Source: Candidatus Heimdallarchaeota archaeon (GTDB lineage Archaea > Asgardarchaeota > Heimdallarchaeia > JABLTI01). Taken from it: a DNA stretch of 64,000 nt. This document shows positions 1 through 8,520 of this stretch, one piece after another. The notes below the pieces were generated by a model, which was not told the DNA's origin, did no database searches, and was given only the letters and a program-made list of their open reading frames with translations. Position 1 is the stretch's first letter. The number at the start of each line of letters is the position of its first letter. A program made the position numbers and the translations under genes. Where the stretch lies: the NCBI GenBank assembly GCA_018238155.1, contig JABCTZ010000017.1:62001-126000 (forward strand). The letters are read 5' to 3'.

Positions 1-414
1 TGGCTTCTGAGTGAAAAAATTTGACTCTTGTTGTAGAAGTTCATCTTCTTCATCTACAGGTAAATACCAATAATTGAATACATAATGATAACGTTCAAAA
101 TCAGAAAGCAAAATTGCTTGTTCTGGGATATCAAATTGTACAAGCACCATTTTTTGACCTTTTTCAATATCCTGACGAACCTTTCTCTTATGAGGTTTAT
201 TGTTAGGTTGTTCAATCCATACACAAACGGGAAAGTGATTTGGCGAAGGTCATTTAAGACCACGTTCTTCCATGTGATGGATTATATAATCATAACTTCT
301 TTCCAATAAAGAGTAACTTGGATGTTTCTCAACCATTTCTTTCAATGAATGATAACTACCTGTTCTTTGGAGAGATTCCCACATATCTGGAGCTTGAATG
401 GTCCAACATTTCAT
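1..414 (-). pseudogene. DUF3841 family protein, interrupted by an in-frame TGA and cut by the window edge
   Basis: Reading leftwards from ATG at 414, the protein begins MKCWTIQAPDMWESLQ, and after the stop it continues with VQFDIPEQAILLSDFERYHY and FNYWYLP. This opening plus the later LLSDFE and WYLP blocks match what I recall of DUF3841, a small family of unknown function. Codon 55 is TGA (bases 252-250), between GLK and PSPNHFPV. The frame is open again from there to the left edge, so a single CGA-to-TGA change or a base-calling error is the simplest explanation. The C-terminal end lies outside the window. It sits beside a DNA methyltransferase gene, which fits an accessory region. No function can be assigned. 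Confidence 0.6.
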
Positions 415-597
415 AGCAAATTAACTACATCATACTAATTGATATTATTTTGTGTTCTCAATTTCAAGCACTCGATTTCATTAATCTCTCTCAGAAGACA
501 AACACCTGAAAAATAGACTAATTGAATATACACTAAAGTTAGATTCCGTTTTTTCAGCAAAAACTTAAGTATCACTATTTACTTAATGGAAGTTTAA

Positions 598-807
598 ACA
601 ATAATCATTTGGAGGAGACAGATAATAACTTTAGATAAGGACTATTCGATACAGAATGTTGCATCTCGTTTCTACAAGCAATTTACTGTATTTCGGAGAA
701 CACTGGCAAACTCTATCAAAAATAATTTTGAAGATACTGAGAAACTCCTTATTGCTCAAAGGATATTCAATAGAATTTTTTTATTATATTTCATAGTAAA
801 CAAGCAT
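598..807 (+). other. Probable N-terminal coding extension of the downstream DNA methyltransferase
   Basis: The frame of the methyltransferase stays open from the stop at 595-597 to its first usual start codon, GTG 808. The translated stretch includes ASRFYKQFTVFRRTLA and LLIAQRIFNRI, which resembles the conserved N-terminal helical block of Eco57I-like methyltransferases. A strong Shine-Dalgarno site, GGAGGAG at 611-617, is followed 7 nt later by ATA at 625. No ATG, GTG or TTG lies in frame between it and 808. I infer that translation begins near 622-625 on a non-standard codon, or that the original start codon has been mutated. Confidence 0.55.
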
Positions 808-3153
808 GTGATTAAATGGAAAAACAATCAAATAATTGAGACTAAAGCATTTTTTGAAGTTTTACTCTCAGATGGGGATTTCGTTAATCATCTCTATCTA
901 ATTTTTGATTTCATACAAACTCCAGGAAAGGAGAAGTTCCATCAAATTGGTGAACAAACGATAAAAATTCCTTTTTTACAAAAAAAGTTGTACCTAAAGA
1001 TCGAAGAAGAAAAAAGAATACTGACAGATTTGAAAACTGAAGATTGGCAAGAAATTCTCTCTTTTCTAAATTCCTTTGAATGGGATTCTGAGGATGGAAC
1101 CAATTATAACTCGATTACACCAGAGATATTGGGTTATATTTATGAAAGAAGTGTTGTTGAATGGGAAGAACAAAAGACGAAAACTTCCAAATCAGTTTCT
1201 TCTCGGAAAAAAAGAGGTGTATTTTACACTCGAGATGAAGTTATCCAATATATCATAAAACATACCTTCTATCCATTGCTTTCTGAAAGATTAGATAATC
1301 GTTACAAGAATCTCATCGATTTTCTGGAGAATGGAAAAAGTGATTATAAAGCAGCTTTTGAAATAATTGATTCTCTAACGATCTTGGATCCTGCTTGTGG
1401 TTCAGGTGCATTTCTCATCAAAGCTGCAGAGGAGCTGTATAAATTTAAATGCACTCTAATGAAGAAAATGGGAGAATCATTTGAAAAAGTGGACTTGAAA
1501 AAAGGAATTATTCTGCACAATCTCTATGGTGTAGATTTGCTTAAAGGTGCAATTGAAATTACAAAATTGAGGTTACACCTCTGGGGCATTACAAGTTATA
1601 CTCAATCTGACGAAATTAATTCTCTGCCAGATATTGAGCATATACTCGAGGGGAATAGTCTCATTGGGAAAATTAAAGACGAGCTTTCCGATATAGAAAA
1701 GAAACCAAATAAAAAACAAGCTACTTTCAAAGAAATTGAAAAACCATTCCATTGGAATACAAATTTCAAGGAAATACTATCAACTAGTGGTTTTGATATA
1801 ATAATTGGTAATCCACCATATGGTGCTTTAATTACTAAAAAAGAACATCAAATTATCTCTGAAGAATATAGTTGCACATCCAGCAATAATACCGCAGAGT
1901 ATTTCCTAGAACGCTCATATCGTTTGCTTAAGGAAAATGGATTCATGGGTTTTGTAGTTCCAAAACAAATAGCGTTTACTTCCAAATGGTGCGATATACG
2001 AGAATTTCTTTTAGAAAAAAGCATTGTGAAAAATCTATTTGATATTGGTTTAGCATTTGAGGGAGTAGACTATGAAGCACTAGTAATAGTAGCAAGTAAA
2101 AGTCTAGATAAGAATGCAATTGAGAATAGCAAAGTACAAATTGATACTGTTAGCAACATAAAAAGTCCAGCCAGTTTAAAAACCCCTCAATTTATTGGAT
2201 ATAATGCACAATGGATGATGCAGTTACATAAGATACTCATATTCAAGTATATCACAGCTTTTGAAGGAAAAATACTTCAAACGGTAAAAGATAGCTCGGA
2301 ATCGTTTGATCAATTCTTTAAGGGGAAATCTTTCAGAGGTGTCTACTTTAATCAAAGTGAAGAGAAACAATTACAAAAAGGAAAACATCTCTACATTCGC
2401 GGTGGCCCATCTATACAAAAACATTATCTAAAAAACATCAAGTATATTCGCTATCCTGAGAAAAGAATCGGTGAACTAGAGAAATTAATGAAACCAAAGA
2501 TAATATTCAAAGCTTTAAGGGGAACACAGTTAGTTGCTTATGTCGATACATTGGGAAGGATTATTTCAGATAGTAACATGAACAATGTCATTTTGAAAGA
2601 TGAATACTCAAGTAGCTTAAAAGCAATGCAATTAATACTCAATCATAAATTAGTTTCATTCTATCTGTCTAAGTTAGTTTTTAGTGAAACAACTGAGACC
2701 GCAAGGCATCTAGATACCCCCTATGTTGTTCCAATACCTATACCAAAGAGAATAGATTTCGATGTTTGTAACAAAATAACAGAGATTCTTCTGTTTTTAA
2801 ATCAGTACTATTTCACGAATTTTCTAAGCAAAAACAGTTCGAATGTTGCAATTGAGACAACAATCAAATATTTTGATAAACTTGCTAAAGTTATCATCTA
2901 CGAGTCGTATTTCAGAGAATTGCTCACAACTAATTTACAAAAATTGCTCAAAACAATAATCTCCATAGATTTTGAGAAATGGTCACAGCTCGAACGATCA
3001 AATAATCTAGCTTCTTCTACCAGTAAAGAAAAGGATGGCATTCTGAAGATTGAAAAACATTACAAAGAACTTTGTGATAACGAAGATATTGAGAGTAATA
3101 TTGACACCACTCTATCACATGAATATGTAAAGTGGATAGAGGATAAAAAGTAA
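808..3153 (+). CDS. Eco57I-like type II DNA N6-adenine methyltransferase / restriction-modification protein
   Basis: This protein would transfer a methyl group from S-adenosylmethionine to adenine in a DNA target. The SAM-binding motif I is LDPACGSGAFLIKA (residues about 193-206), and the catalytic motif IV is NPPY within IIGNPPYGALITKK. LYGVDLLKGAIEITKLRLHL between them is the usual motif II/III region. The C-terminal third has the look of a target-recognition domain (IYIRGGPSIQKHYL; TPYVVPIPIP). I see no clear PD-(D/E)XK nuclease motif, so it may be methyltransferase only. The length from GTG 808 is 781 aa, or about 842 aa if the upstream in-frame extension is included. No separate endonuclease gene follows. 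It is an orphan next to a broken DUF3841 gene, which suggests an accessory or defence patch. Confidence 0.85.
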   Translation: MIKWKNNQIIETKAFFEVLLSDGDFVNHLYLIFDFIQTPGKEKFHQIGEQTIKIPFLQKKLYLKIEEEKRILTDLKTEDWQEILSFLNSFEWDSEDGTNYNSITPEILGYIYERSVVEWEEQKTKTSKSVSSRKKRGVFYTRDEVIQYIIKHTFYPLLSERLDNRYKNLIDFLENGKSDYKAAFEIIDSLTILDPACGSGAFLIKAAEELYKFKCTLMKKMGESFEKVDLKKGIILHNLYGVDLLKGAIEITKLRLHLWGITSYTQSDEINSLPDIEHILEGNSLIGKIKDELSDIEKKPNKKQATFKEIEKPFHWNTNFKEILSTSGFDIIIGNPPYGALITKKEHQIISEEYSCTSSNNTAEYFLERSYRLLKENGFMGFVVPKQIAFTSKWCDIREFLLEKSIVKNLFDIGLAFEGVDYEALVIVASKSLDKNAIENSKVQIDTVSNIKSPASLKTPQFIGYNAQWMMQLHKILIFKYITAFEGKILQTVKDSSESFDQFFKGKSFRGVYFNQSEEKQLQKGKHLYIRGGPSIQKHYLKNIKYIRYPEKRIGELEKLMKPKIIFKALRGTQLVAYVDTLGRIISDSNMNNVILKDEYSSSLKAMQLILNHKLVSFYLSKLVFSETTETARHLDTPYVVPIPIPKRIDFDVCNKITEILLFLNQYYFTNFLSKNSSNVAIETTIKYFDKLAKVIIYESYFRELLTTNLQKLLKTIISIDFEKWSQLERSNNLASSTSKEKDGILKIEKHYKELCDNEDIESNIDTTLSHEYVKWIEDKK

Positions 3154-3173
3154 AGTTGAGATTTTTTCTTTAA

Positions 3174-3662
3174 CTATTTTATCTTTTTCCCTGTGAAATT
3201 GATAACAATTATAGTTCCAAGTAAACCTGTTCCAAGACTGAGATTTATGATCAAGTCAGTATTAAAATCTTGATCACTTTCAAGAGTAAAAGAGAGAGCT
3301 GCAGAATTTACTGTATCGGAGTTGTAAAACAAAACATAAAACGTATCAGTCCATAAAGCACTAAATTCAATATTAGATGTTGAAGAAATGCCTGAGTAAT
3401 ATCTTTCATAATAGGACATACTAGGATAGTTTTCTGAGTCAAGGATGTATAGTTCAATTTCACCACTTGATACAGTAACAGAAATAGACAATGTGTCTCC
3501 ATCATGTAATTGGAAAGCAACTGCATGTTCTCCTAGAGGGGAAAGAACAATTGAATCTGAAACAGTCTTGCCACAAGTGAATAGTGCTGTTGTTAGCAAA
3601 AGCAAGTTGAGTAGTAGAAAGCCTATCATTGCAATTTTTACTTTTATTGTCTTAGTTTTCAT
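3174..3662 (-). CDS. Small membrane-anchored protein with extracytoplasmic beta domain
   Basis: Not recognised as a named family. From the chosen start (MKTKTIKVK, ATG at 3662) it has a hydrophobic N-terminal segment (IAMIGFLLLNLLLLTTALF), a polar beta-rich middle of about 110 residues (GDTLSISVTVSSGEIELYIL; TFYVLFYNSD) and a C-terminal hydrophobic helix (LGTGLLGTIIVI) ending in GKKIK. An upstream ATG at 3704 would overlap the preceding gene, so the later start is preferred. The same 'suppress, display and anchor' layout, with a statement like YVLFYNSD in the beta domain, recurs in the 36291-37031 protein. It follows the zinc-finger membrane protein by 23 nt on the same strand and is probably co-transcribed with it. 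Confidence 0.6.
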   Translation of the reverse strand: MKTKTIKVKIAMIGFLLLNLLLLTTALFTCGKTVSDSIVLSPLGEHAVAFQLHDGDTLSISVTVSSGEIELYILDSENYPSMSYYERYYSGISSTSNIEFSALWTDTFYVLFYNSDTVNSAALSFTLESDQDFNTDLIINLSLGTGLLGTIIVINFTGKKIK

Positions 3663-3685
3663 TTCTATCACATATAAATTGTTAA

Positions 3686-4240
3686 TTATAAAATGCTCCC
3701 GCATTCATTACAATACTTACTACCATAGGGATTGTCAACACCACAATTCGAACAGAGATTTTTATCTTTTCTTTTGGTTTTAGTAGCTGGAATATCACTA
3801 ACAATTTTACCGGAAAGCTGCATTGCCCGAAGATATTTATGATAATTTTTACTGGCAGTAATCTTGAGTGCAATCATAGCTATAATTGTTCCAATCCAAA
3901 GAATATATCCAATTGGAAAGAAGATATTGATAATCAATCCTCCAATAAAGAACGACCAAAGAACTATTATGCCTATTAAACTGGGCGAATTTTTGAATCG
4001 GAAGTAAACACCTTGAGAGCTCTTATCGTACCCAACAGACTCGCTATAAGTGATGAAACAATCAGGGCAATAGAAATTGTAATCAAGCTCAACAACACGA
4101 TCATAATTAGAATGTCTGGTAACTCGAGAGGAAATAACTTCTTGAAATGTACATTCATGACAAATTGCCTTAGAACATTCGTTACAATTACGTGTTGATG
4201 CTTTTTCTGAATGAATGTAGCACTTCGTCACGAAAACCAT
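3686..4240 (-). CDS. Membrane protein with N-terminal B-box-like zinc finger and C-terminal zinc ribbon
   Basis: The N-terminus carries ordered Cys/His pairs: C-x2-H (KCYIH), C-x2-C (NCNEC), C-x2-C (ICHEC), then a later C-x2-C (FYCPDC). This pattern resembles a B-box zinc finger. Two hydrophobic segments follow (about residues 88-105 and 108-127: IGIIVLWSFFIGGLIINIF and GYILWIGTIIAMIAL). The tail ends in a CxxC...CxxC ribbon (LCSNCG...YCNECG). Both zinc-binding ends should therefore face the same side, the cytoplasm. Archaeal and bacterial membrane proteins of this design are common but poorly characterised, so no function is assigned. The secreted-domain gene at 3174-3662 follows on the same strand. 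Confidence 0.7.
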   Translation of the reverse strand: MVFVTKCYIHSEKASTRNCNECSKAICHECTFQEVISSRVTRHSNYDRVVELDYNFYCPDCFITYSESVGYDKSSQGVYFRFKNSPSLIGIIVLWSFFIGGLIINIFFPIGYILWIGTIIAMIALKITASKNYHKYLRAMQLSGKIVSDIPATKTKRKDKNLCSNCGVDNPYGSKYCNECGSIL

Positions 4241-4399
4241 TCCACCAAATTGATAATAAACATCGCATGAACGAACTTTTAAAGATTATTAAGAACGTTT
4301 TTCCTTGGGGAAAACCACTTCAATTTACTCGAAACACTTTAATTACAAAAAAAAACTTTAAATGATTTAATGAGCATACAAAAACATTGAGGAAAAAAC

Positions 4400-5089
4400 A
4401 TGGTAAATGAAAAGATTGCTTTGGAAGACCTAATAACTTTACGACCGCAGCTCAAAGCTTTTCTCTTTGATTTAGATGGAACATTAGTTAATTCACAAGA
4501 AGGGATAATAGCTACAATTCATGGATTCTTGCAAACAAAAGGGCATACGTTTGATCGAGAATTGATCACTAAACTGCTTGGAAAACCATTAGAAGTTGTT
4601 TTAAAGCTTTTAATCCCCAATATAACAGAAGAGGATATTGCCGTTTATCTAAAAGGAATACGTGAAAGATACTCAAAGAATCATACAGAAATCACCCCCC
4701 TATTTTCTAAAACCAAAGAAATACTTGAAAGTATAAAAACGAGAGGTTTCAAAATGGGCGTTGCTTCTACAAAACTCAAAAGATTTATCATAGAAATACT
4801 TGAGCACTACAATATAACTGGATTATTTGATACCATAGTGTCCGGATATGAAGTTAACAACCATAAACCCGCACCAGATATTCTTATAGAAGCGGCTAAA
4901 CAACTTCAAGTATTACCTTCAGAATGTGTCTATGTTGGTGATAGCCCTTCTGATATAGAAGCAGGAAGAAGAGCGGGTTGTGTGTCAATAGCCGTGCTGA
5001 CAGGACCTCACAATCAAGAAATGTTTGTAAATGAAAAACCAGATTTTGTGATTGAAAATTTACTAGCTTTATTATTTGACAAGAGCTAA
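4400..5089 (+). CDS. HAD-superfamily hydrolase, phosphoglycolate phosphatase-like
   Basis: All four HAD motifs are visible. Motif I is FLFDLDGTLVNSQEG, with the two catalytic aspartates at about residues 22 and 24. Motif II is GVASTK. The motif III lysine is in NHKPAPD. Motif IV is VYVGDSPSDIEAGRRAG. The alpha-helical insert after motif I is a C1 cap, as in Gph/PpaX. The family dephosphorylates small phosphate esters such as phosphoglycolate, pyrophosphate or sugar phosphates; the exact substrate cannot be read from the sequence. The length of 229 aa is normal. It is a single gene convergent with the TetR gene, with an 11-bp gap. Confidence 0.88.
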   Translation: MVNEKIALEDLITLRPQLKAFLFDLDGTLVNSQEGIIATIHGFLQTKGHTFDRELITKLLGKPLEVVLKLLIPNITEEDIAVYLKGIRERYSKNHTEITPLFSKTKEILESIKTRGFKMGVASTKLKRFIIEILEHYNITGLFDTIVSGYEVNNHKPAPDILIEAAKQLQVLPSECVYVGDSPSDIEAGRRAGCVSIAVLTGPHNQEMFVNEKPDFVIENLLALLFDKS

Positions 5090-5100
5090 TAACTTTTCAT

Positions 5101-5757
5101 TCAGTTCATATTTTCTGATTTCGTTGAATAATAATTTAGTATTCCTTTTATTTGTTTTATGAAAAAACTTTGATAATCTTTCTGGTAATTCAGTTTCTGA
5201 GCGTATTGTTGAGGAAAGATATATTCTGGTTGTAGAATAGAAACATTGCCATGAACAATTCCCCAAAGAAATAAAGTAAAATTGAGTGGTTCTATATCAA
5301 CTAATTCTTTCCGTTCAACTGCTGTTTGCACTACCTTAAATATAATCTCAAAAGACTCAGGTTGATAATGTGATTCTATGGGACCGATTGATGAAGATGG
5401 TGGGGCGGGAGTCAAAAACATCATTTTGTATCTTTCAGTATCTTCTACAGCAAAGTCAAAATAATATTCAGCAATTTTCCCTAATAACTTGATTGAGGTA
5501 CCTTGATGACTTTCAGTAACTTGTTTCATTCTCTCAGTAAATTGTTGAAAATCTTCTTGAATAACAGCAAACCATAATTCCCGCTTGCTTTGAACATAAT
5601 TGTAGAGATTCCCCTGTTGCATACCAGTTTTTTTAGCAATAGCTCTCATACTAAACCCTTCAGAGCCTAATTTTAGAAAGAGCTTTCTTCCTTCTTCAAT
5701 GATTTCTTGGAATTTTTCTGCTTTCTTTTCTGGCGATCTTGCTCTAGTTTTTGGCAT
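5101..5757 (-). CDS. TetR-family transcriptional regulator
   Basis: The N-terminal helix-turn-helix is typical of TetR: EIIEEGRKLFLKLGSEGFSM, then RAIAKKTGMQQGNLYNYVQS (about residues 38-57), then KRELWFAVI. The remaining 150 residues are the helical ligand-binding and dimerisation domain. It is divergent from an SDR-type oxidoreductase gene. The 110-bp gap contains two copies of the inverted repeat TGAAC-N3-GTTCA, which are the likely binding sites. I infer that it represses itself and the neighbouring oxidoreductase until a small hydrophobic ligand binds. Confidence 0.92.
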   Translation of the reverse strand: MPKTRARSPEKKAEKFQEIIEEGRKLFLKLGSEGFSMRAIAKKTGMQQGNLYNYVQSKRELWFAVIQEDFQQFTERMKQVTESHQGTSIKLLGKIAEYYFDFAVEDTERYKMMFLTPAPPSSSIGPIESHYQPESFEIIFKVVQTAVERKELVDIEPLNFTLFLWGIVHGNVSILQPEYIFPQQYAQKLNYQKDYQSFFIKQIKGILNYYSTKSENMN

Positions 5758-5795
5758 AACTTATTCTATTCTCTCCCTCTTTTAAAAGTTTTTAG

Positions 5796-5862
5796 ATGAA
5801 CGGCGTTCATTTAAAAGGATTTATATATTCACTAAACCTCTTATTTAACTGAACAACGTTCA
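5796..5862. promoter_or_regulatory. Twin TetR operators in the divergent promoter region
   Basis: A perfect 15-bp palindrome, ATGAACGGCGTTCAT, lies at 5796-5810. A second copy, TGAACAACGTTCA, lies at 5850-5862. Both fit TGAAC-N3-GTTCA, and their centres are 53 bp apart. A TATA-like ttatatat (5821-5828) for the rightward gene lies between them, which puts the second site over its likely transcription start. The TetR gene reads leftwards from 5757. Confidence 0.75.
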
Positions 5863-5867
5863 CTTAC

Positions 5868-6854
5868 ATGTGGTTGAAAAATATGATTAACACACAAGAA
5901 AAATCACAACAAAAATTAGCTGTTGTATTGGGTGCAACAGGCGCCGTGGGTTCTGCAGTTGTAAGAAAATTAATTGAAAATAAAGAACTAGTACGTGCGG
6001 TATCACGAAATATAAAGAAGGCAAAAAAGATGTTTGATGGTTTGAATGTTGAGTGCATAAAAGCAGACTTACAATCAAAAGAGGAAACAAAGAAAGCAAT
6101 TGTTGGTGGAACGGTGGTTTATCATTGTGCAGGTATTCCTTATACAAAATGGTTGAAAACATTGCCCCTGATTCAGAAGAATATTATCGAAGCTTTAACG
6201 GAAACAAAAGCAACACTAGTTTACGCTGATAATTTATACATGTACGGAAGAATGCAGGAAGAAAAAATCTCTGAAAAACATCCTGAAAATCCTACTTCAA
6301 AAAAAGGATTATTGAGAAAGAAGCTTGCGGAAGAACTATTAGAAGCTCACAAAGAAGGGAGAATAAAAGTAGTCATAGTTAGAACTGGAGATTATTACGG
6401 ACCAAATGTAGTGAATGGTTTTACAAAACCTCTCTTTCAGAACCCTCTTGCCAGAAAACCCGCCACTTGGATTGGATCTTTGGATCAGAAGCATTCACTT
6501 ATTTATATTGATGATGTTGCAAAAGGGCTTGTATTGATTGCAGAGCATCCTGAACTGTTTGGGCAAATTTGGCATGTGGAAGGAGGAGAGGCATTAACAG
6601 GACAAGAGTTCATCGAAATGATATACTCTCAAGTAGGCATTCAACAAAAAATAAAGGTCCTAAAAAGAAGTACATTGAATTTTCTGAGTCCGTTCGTACC
6701 CATAGTCAAAGAACTGAAGGAACTTTTAGATGAATGGGAATATCCGTTTATAATTGATGGTTCCAAATTCAAAGAAACAATGGGTGTCTTTCATCACACT
6801 CCACATAAGATTGCAATTGAAAAGACTTGTAACTGGTTCAAAGAGAATTGTTGA
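5868..6854 (+). CDS. NAD(P)-dependent epimerase/dehydratase, extended SDR family
   Basis: The Rossmann dinucleotide motif is VVLGATGAVGSAVVRKL (G-x-x-G-x-x-G) near the N-terminus. The acidic end of the NADP/NAD-binding region is ECIKADLQSKEE. The active-site Tyr is in ADNLYMYGRM and the related Lys follows in KGLLRKKLAEELL. A conserved RTGDYYGP block and the SLIYIDDVAKGLVLIAEHPE segment are typical of extended SDRs such as sugar epimerases and 3-beta-hydroxysteroid dehydrogenase-like enzymes. The substrate is unknown. The first ATG (5868) sits 6 bp after a TetR operator; an alternative start is ATG 5883. Its promoter carries both TetR sites, so TetR control is likely. Confidence 0.85.
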   Translation: MWLKNMINTQEKSQQKLAVVLGATGAVGSAVVRKLIENKELVRAVSRNIKKAKKMFDGLNVECIKADLQSKEETKKAIVGGTVVYHCAGIPYTKWLKTLPLIQKNIIEALTETKATLVYADNLYMYGRMQEEKISEKHPENPTSKKGLLRKKLAEELLEAHKEGRIKVVIVRTGDYYGPNVVNGFTKPLFQNPLARKPATWIGSLDQKHSLIYIDDVAKGLVLIAEHPELFGQIWHVEGGEALTGQEFIEMIYSQVGIQQKIKVLKRSTLNFLSPFVPIVKELKELLDEWEYPFIIDGSKFKETMGVFHHTPHKIAIEKTCNWFKENC

Positions 6855-7108
6855 GAGCCAATAAACGGCAGAGAAAACCGTAAATGAAATCATTCCTAAT
6901 TAAATTGCAAGTTTATAAATTTAGAAATATGTAATAAGCATTATACAAAAGGATGACTAAATATGAGTGATGATAATAAATAGAAAAGTGACTATCTGTC
7001 GTTACAATTCTATTCAATAGGTAGAAAGTAGAGTTTCAACCGTTATGTAATAATGCGATTGATAGATTCGAGTAGCAAGAAAAAGTTCGGTTGACAAGCT
7101 GTAAAAAG

Positions 7109-7321
7109 ATGGATGAATTTCCCTCAACAAAGAAATACGAGTGGACCGATGTGTTGGCAGTTCATGTGAAAGATTTGAGCCAAGCACAAAAGATTAACTT
7201 TAAACCAACAGACAATTTTGCTAATCTAGCAAAGAAAATTGAGGAAGAATTGTCAATCATAGCAGAGAATATTGACAAGAAAGACTCTACAGAGGAAAAA
7301 ACGAAGAAAGAAAGTACCTGA
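7109..7321 (+). CDS. Small charged hypothetical protein
   Basis: About 70 aa from ATG 7109 (an in-frame TTG lies 18 bp earlier). It has a YEWTDVLAVHVKDLSQAQKI segment followed by a lysine/glutamate-rich helical tail. It has no signal peptide, membrane helix or recognised motif, and no clear ribosome binding site. It may be a real small cytosolic protein or a chance frame. The surrounding 236 bp upstream, after the oxidoreductase, holds no other gene that I can support. Confidence 0.35.
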   Translation: MDEFPSTKKYEWTDVLAVHVKDLSQAQKINFKPTDNFANLAKKIEEELSIIAENIDKKDSTEEKTKKEST

Positions 7322-7406
7322 GAGAATACCGTTCCTTTTTTTCTGTTTACCAATAAAACTTTTATTAGTAAATACAAATAGTATTGCTTATAGGAGAGAC
7401 TTTAAG

Positions 7407-8288
7407 ATTATTGATAATAAATTTCTCAACCTTTCATTTTTTTTAATCTTGATAATATTTTCACAGAATATCTGCTATTCGTATGGTTTTAGTGTTAGTA
7501 GAGAATTAGAACCTCAATCATTATTAAGGGGAAAACTAGTTCTTTCAGATTTTTCGCAATTCGATTTGGTAATAAATAATTCTCATCTTGGGACTTCTAA
7601 ATCAAGCTCGAAGATTGATTTTTTCCGTGTTGATGACGAAATCGGTCCAACCAATTATGGCTTAAAGTATATCTACACTTTCCCTCAAAATTTCGATTGT
7701 TTTGACTTTGATTTTTCAATTCAATTTGACATCCAATTTTTTGACATTGATCATATCGGATATATCATAATTCACTTCGTAAGTTATTATGATCAATATA
7801 ATATCGGATATCTCAATACTGGATCAATTGCTCGTACTATGATCTTTGGTATGCCAAATAATGCTGATTCAGGTTATGACGTTAGTTTATGGTCTGCATC
7901 TGGAGAAACGGAGAACAAGTGTAGATATTATTCCTCGAATACTCCTGATTCTGTACTCTGTTGGGGAAATCGCACAAGTACCGCTACAGAGCTTTGCATG
8001 AAGAATCTTGATTTTGGCAGCACTATCATTTCCGGATTTTTCATGAAACAAAGCGATAATAATCTAAAGTATATCTCACTAGAATATATGACAAATGTAA
8101 ATAATGATAATTTCAATGCAACTGCTTCAAATATTAGTGTTGTTTTTTACTCTGACGAAACGACAACTATTATTGATACAAATCTAAATACTTCATATAT
8201 TCTGGGTTTGACACTACCAGTAATTGTAGGAACAACACTTTTTCTTGGTGTATTTATAATTGTTTTCCGAAAGAGGAGAGAATATTAA
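7407..8288 (+). CDS. Secreted, C-terminally membrane-anchored surface protein
   Basis: Not a recognised family. The protein has an N-terminal hydrophobic signal segment (FLNLSFFLILIIFSQNICYS), about 230 residues of beta-rich, aromatic and Asn-rich ectodomain, and a C-terminal helix (PVIVGTTLFLGVFIIVF) ended by RKRREY. The frame is open back to a TTG at 7272, but that start would overlap the previous gene and displace the signal segment. A good Shine-Dalgarno site, GGAGAG (7393-7398), is followed by ATT at 7407, with no ATG, GTG or TTG in between, so I place the start there tentatively. The cell-surface location is inferred from topology. Confidence 0.6.
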   Translation: MIDNKFLNLSFFLILIIFSQNICYSYGFSVSRELEPQSLLRGKLVLSDFSQFDLVINNSHLGTSKSSSKIDFFRVDDEIGPTNYGLKYIYTFPQNFDCFDFDFSIQFDIQFFDIDHIGYIIIHFVSYYDQYNIGYLNTGSIARTMIFGMPNNADSGYDVSLWSASGETENKCRYYSSNTPDSVLCWGNRTSTATELCMKNLDFGSTIISGFFMKQSDNNLKYISLEYMTNVNNDNFNATASNISVVFYSDETTTIIDTNLNTSYILGLTLPVIVGTTLFLGVFIIVFRKRREY

Positions 8289-8375
8289 ATTTTCTTGCTC
8301 TTTCAATAGGTTTACAATTTTTGTATTCCTTTTAGACTCTGATATTTCAAGAAGCGGTTTTTTTCCTCAAGGGCT

Positions 8376-8395
8376 ACTCTCTTAGAGAGTTTTTT
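8376..8395 (+). terminator. Hairpin plus T-run after the surface protein gene
   Basis: ACTCTC-tta-GAGAGT forms a 6-bp stem with a 3-nt loop and is followed directly by TTTTT. It lies 88 bp downstream of the surface protein stop codon. Confidence 0.55.
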
Positions 8396-8520
8396 ACTAA
8401 CAAATAAACTTTTTTTTACTAATTTACATTATATTGTTCCAAAGACTTTTCTATTTTTTTGTCTTATATGCCTTGAAACATTATTTCGTGAATGGAAACA
8501 ATGACTAGAAGTGAATTTAT

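Noticed and set aside
250-252. Selenocysteine at the in-frame TGA of the DUF3841 gene
   Set aside because: The codon sits between GLK and PSP, where no catalytic Cys is expected, and it differs from CGA (Arg) by one transition. No selenium-insertion hairpin was recognised.
54-309. Two short frames at the left edge on opposite strands
   Set aside because: Both are out-of-frame shadows of the DUF3841 gene, which reads leftwards from 414.
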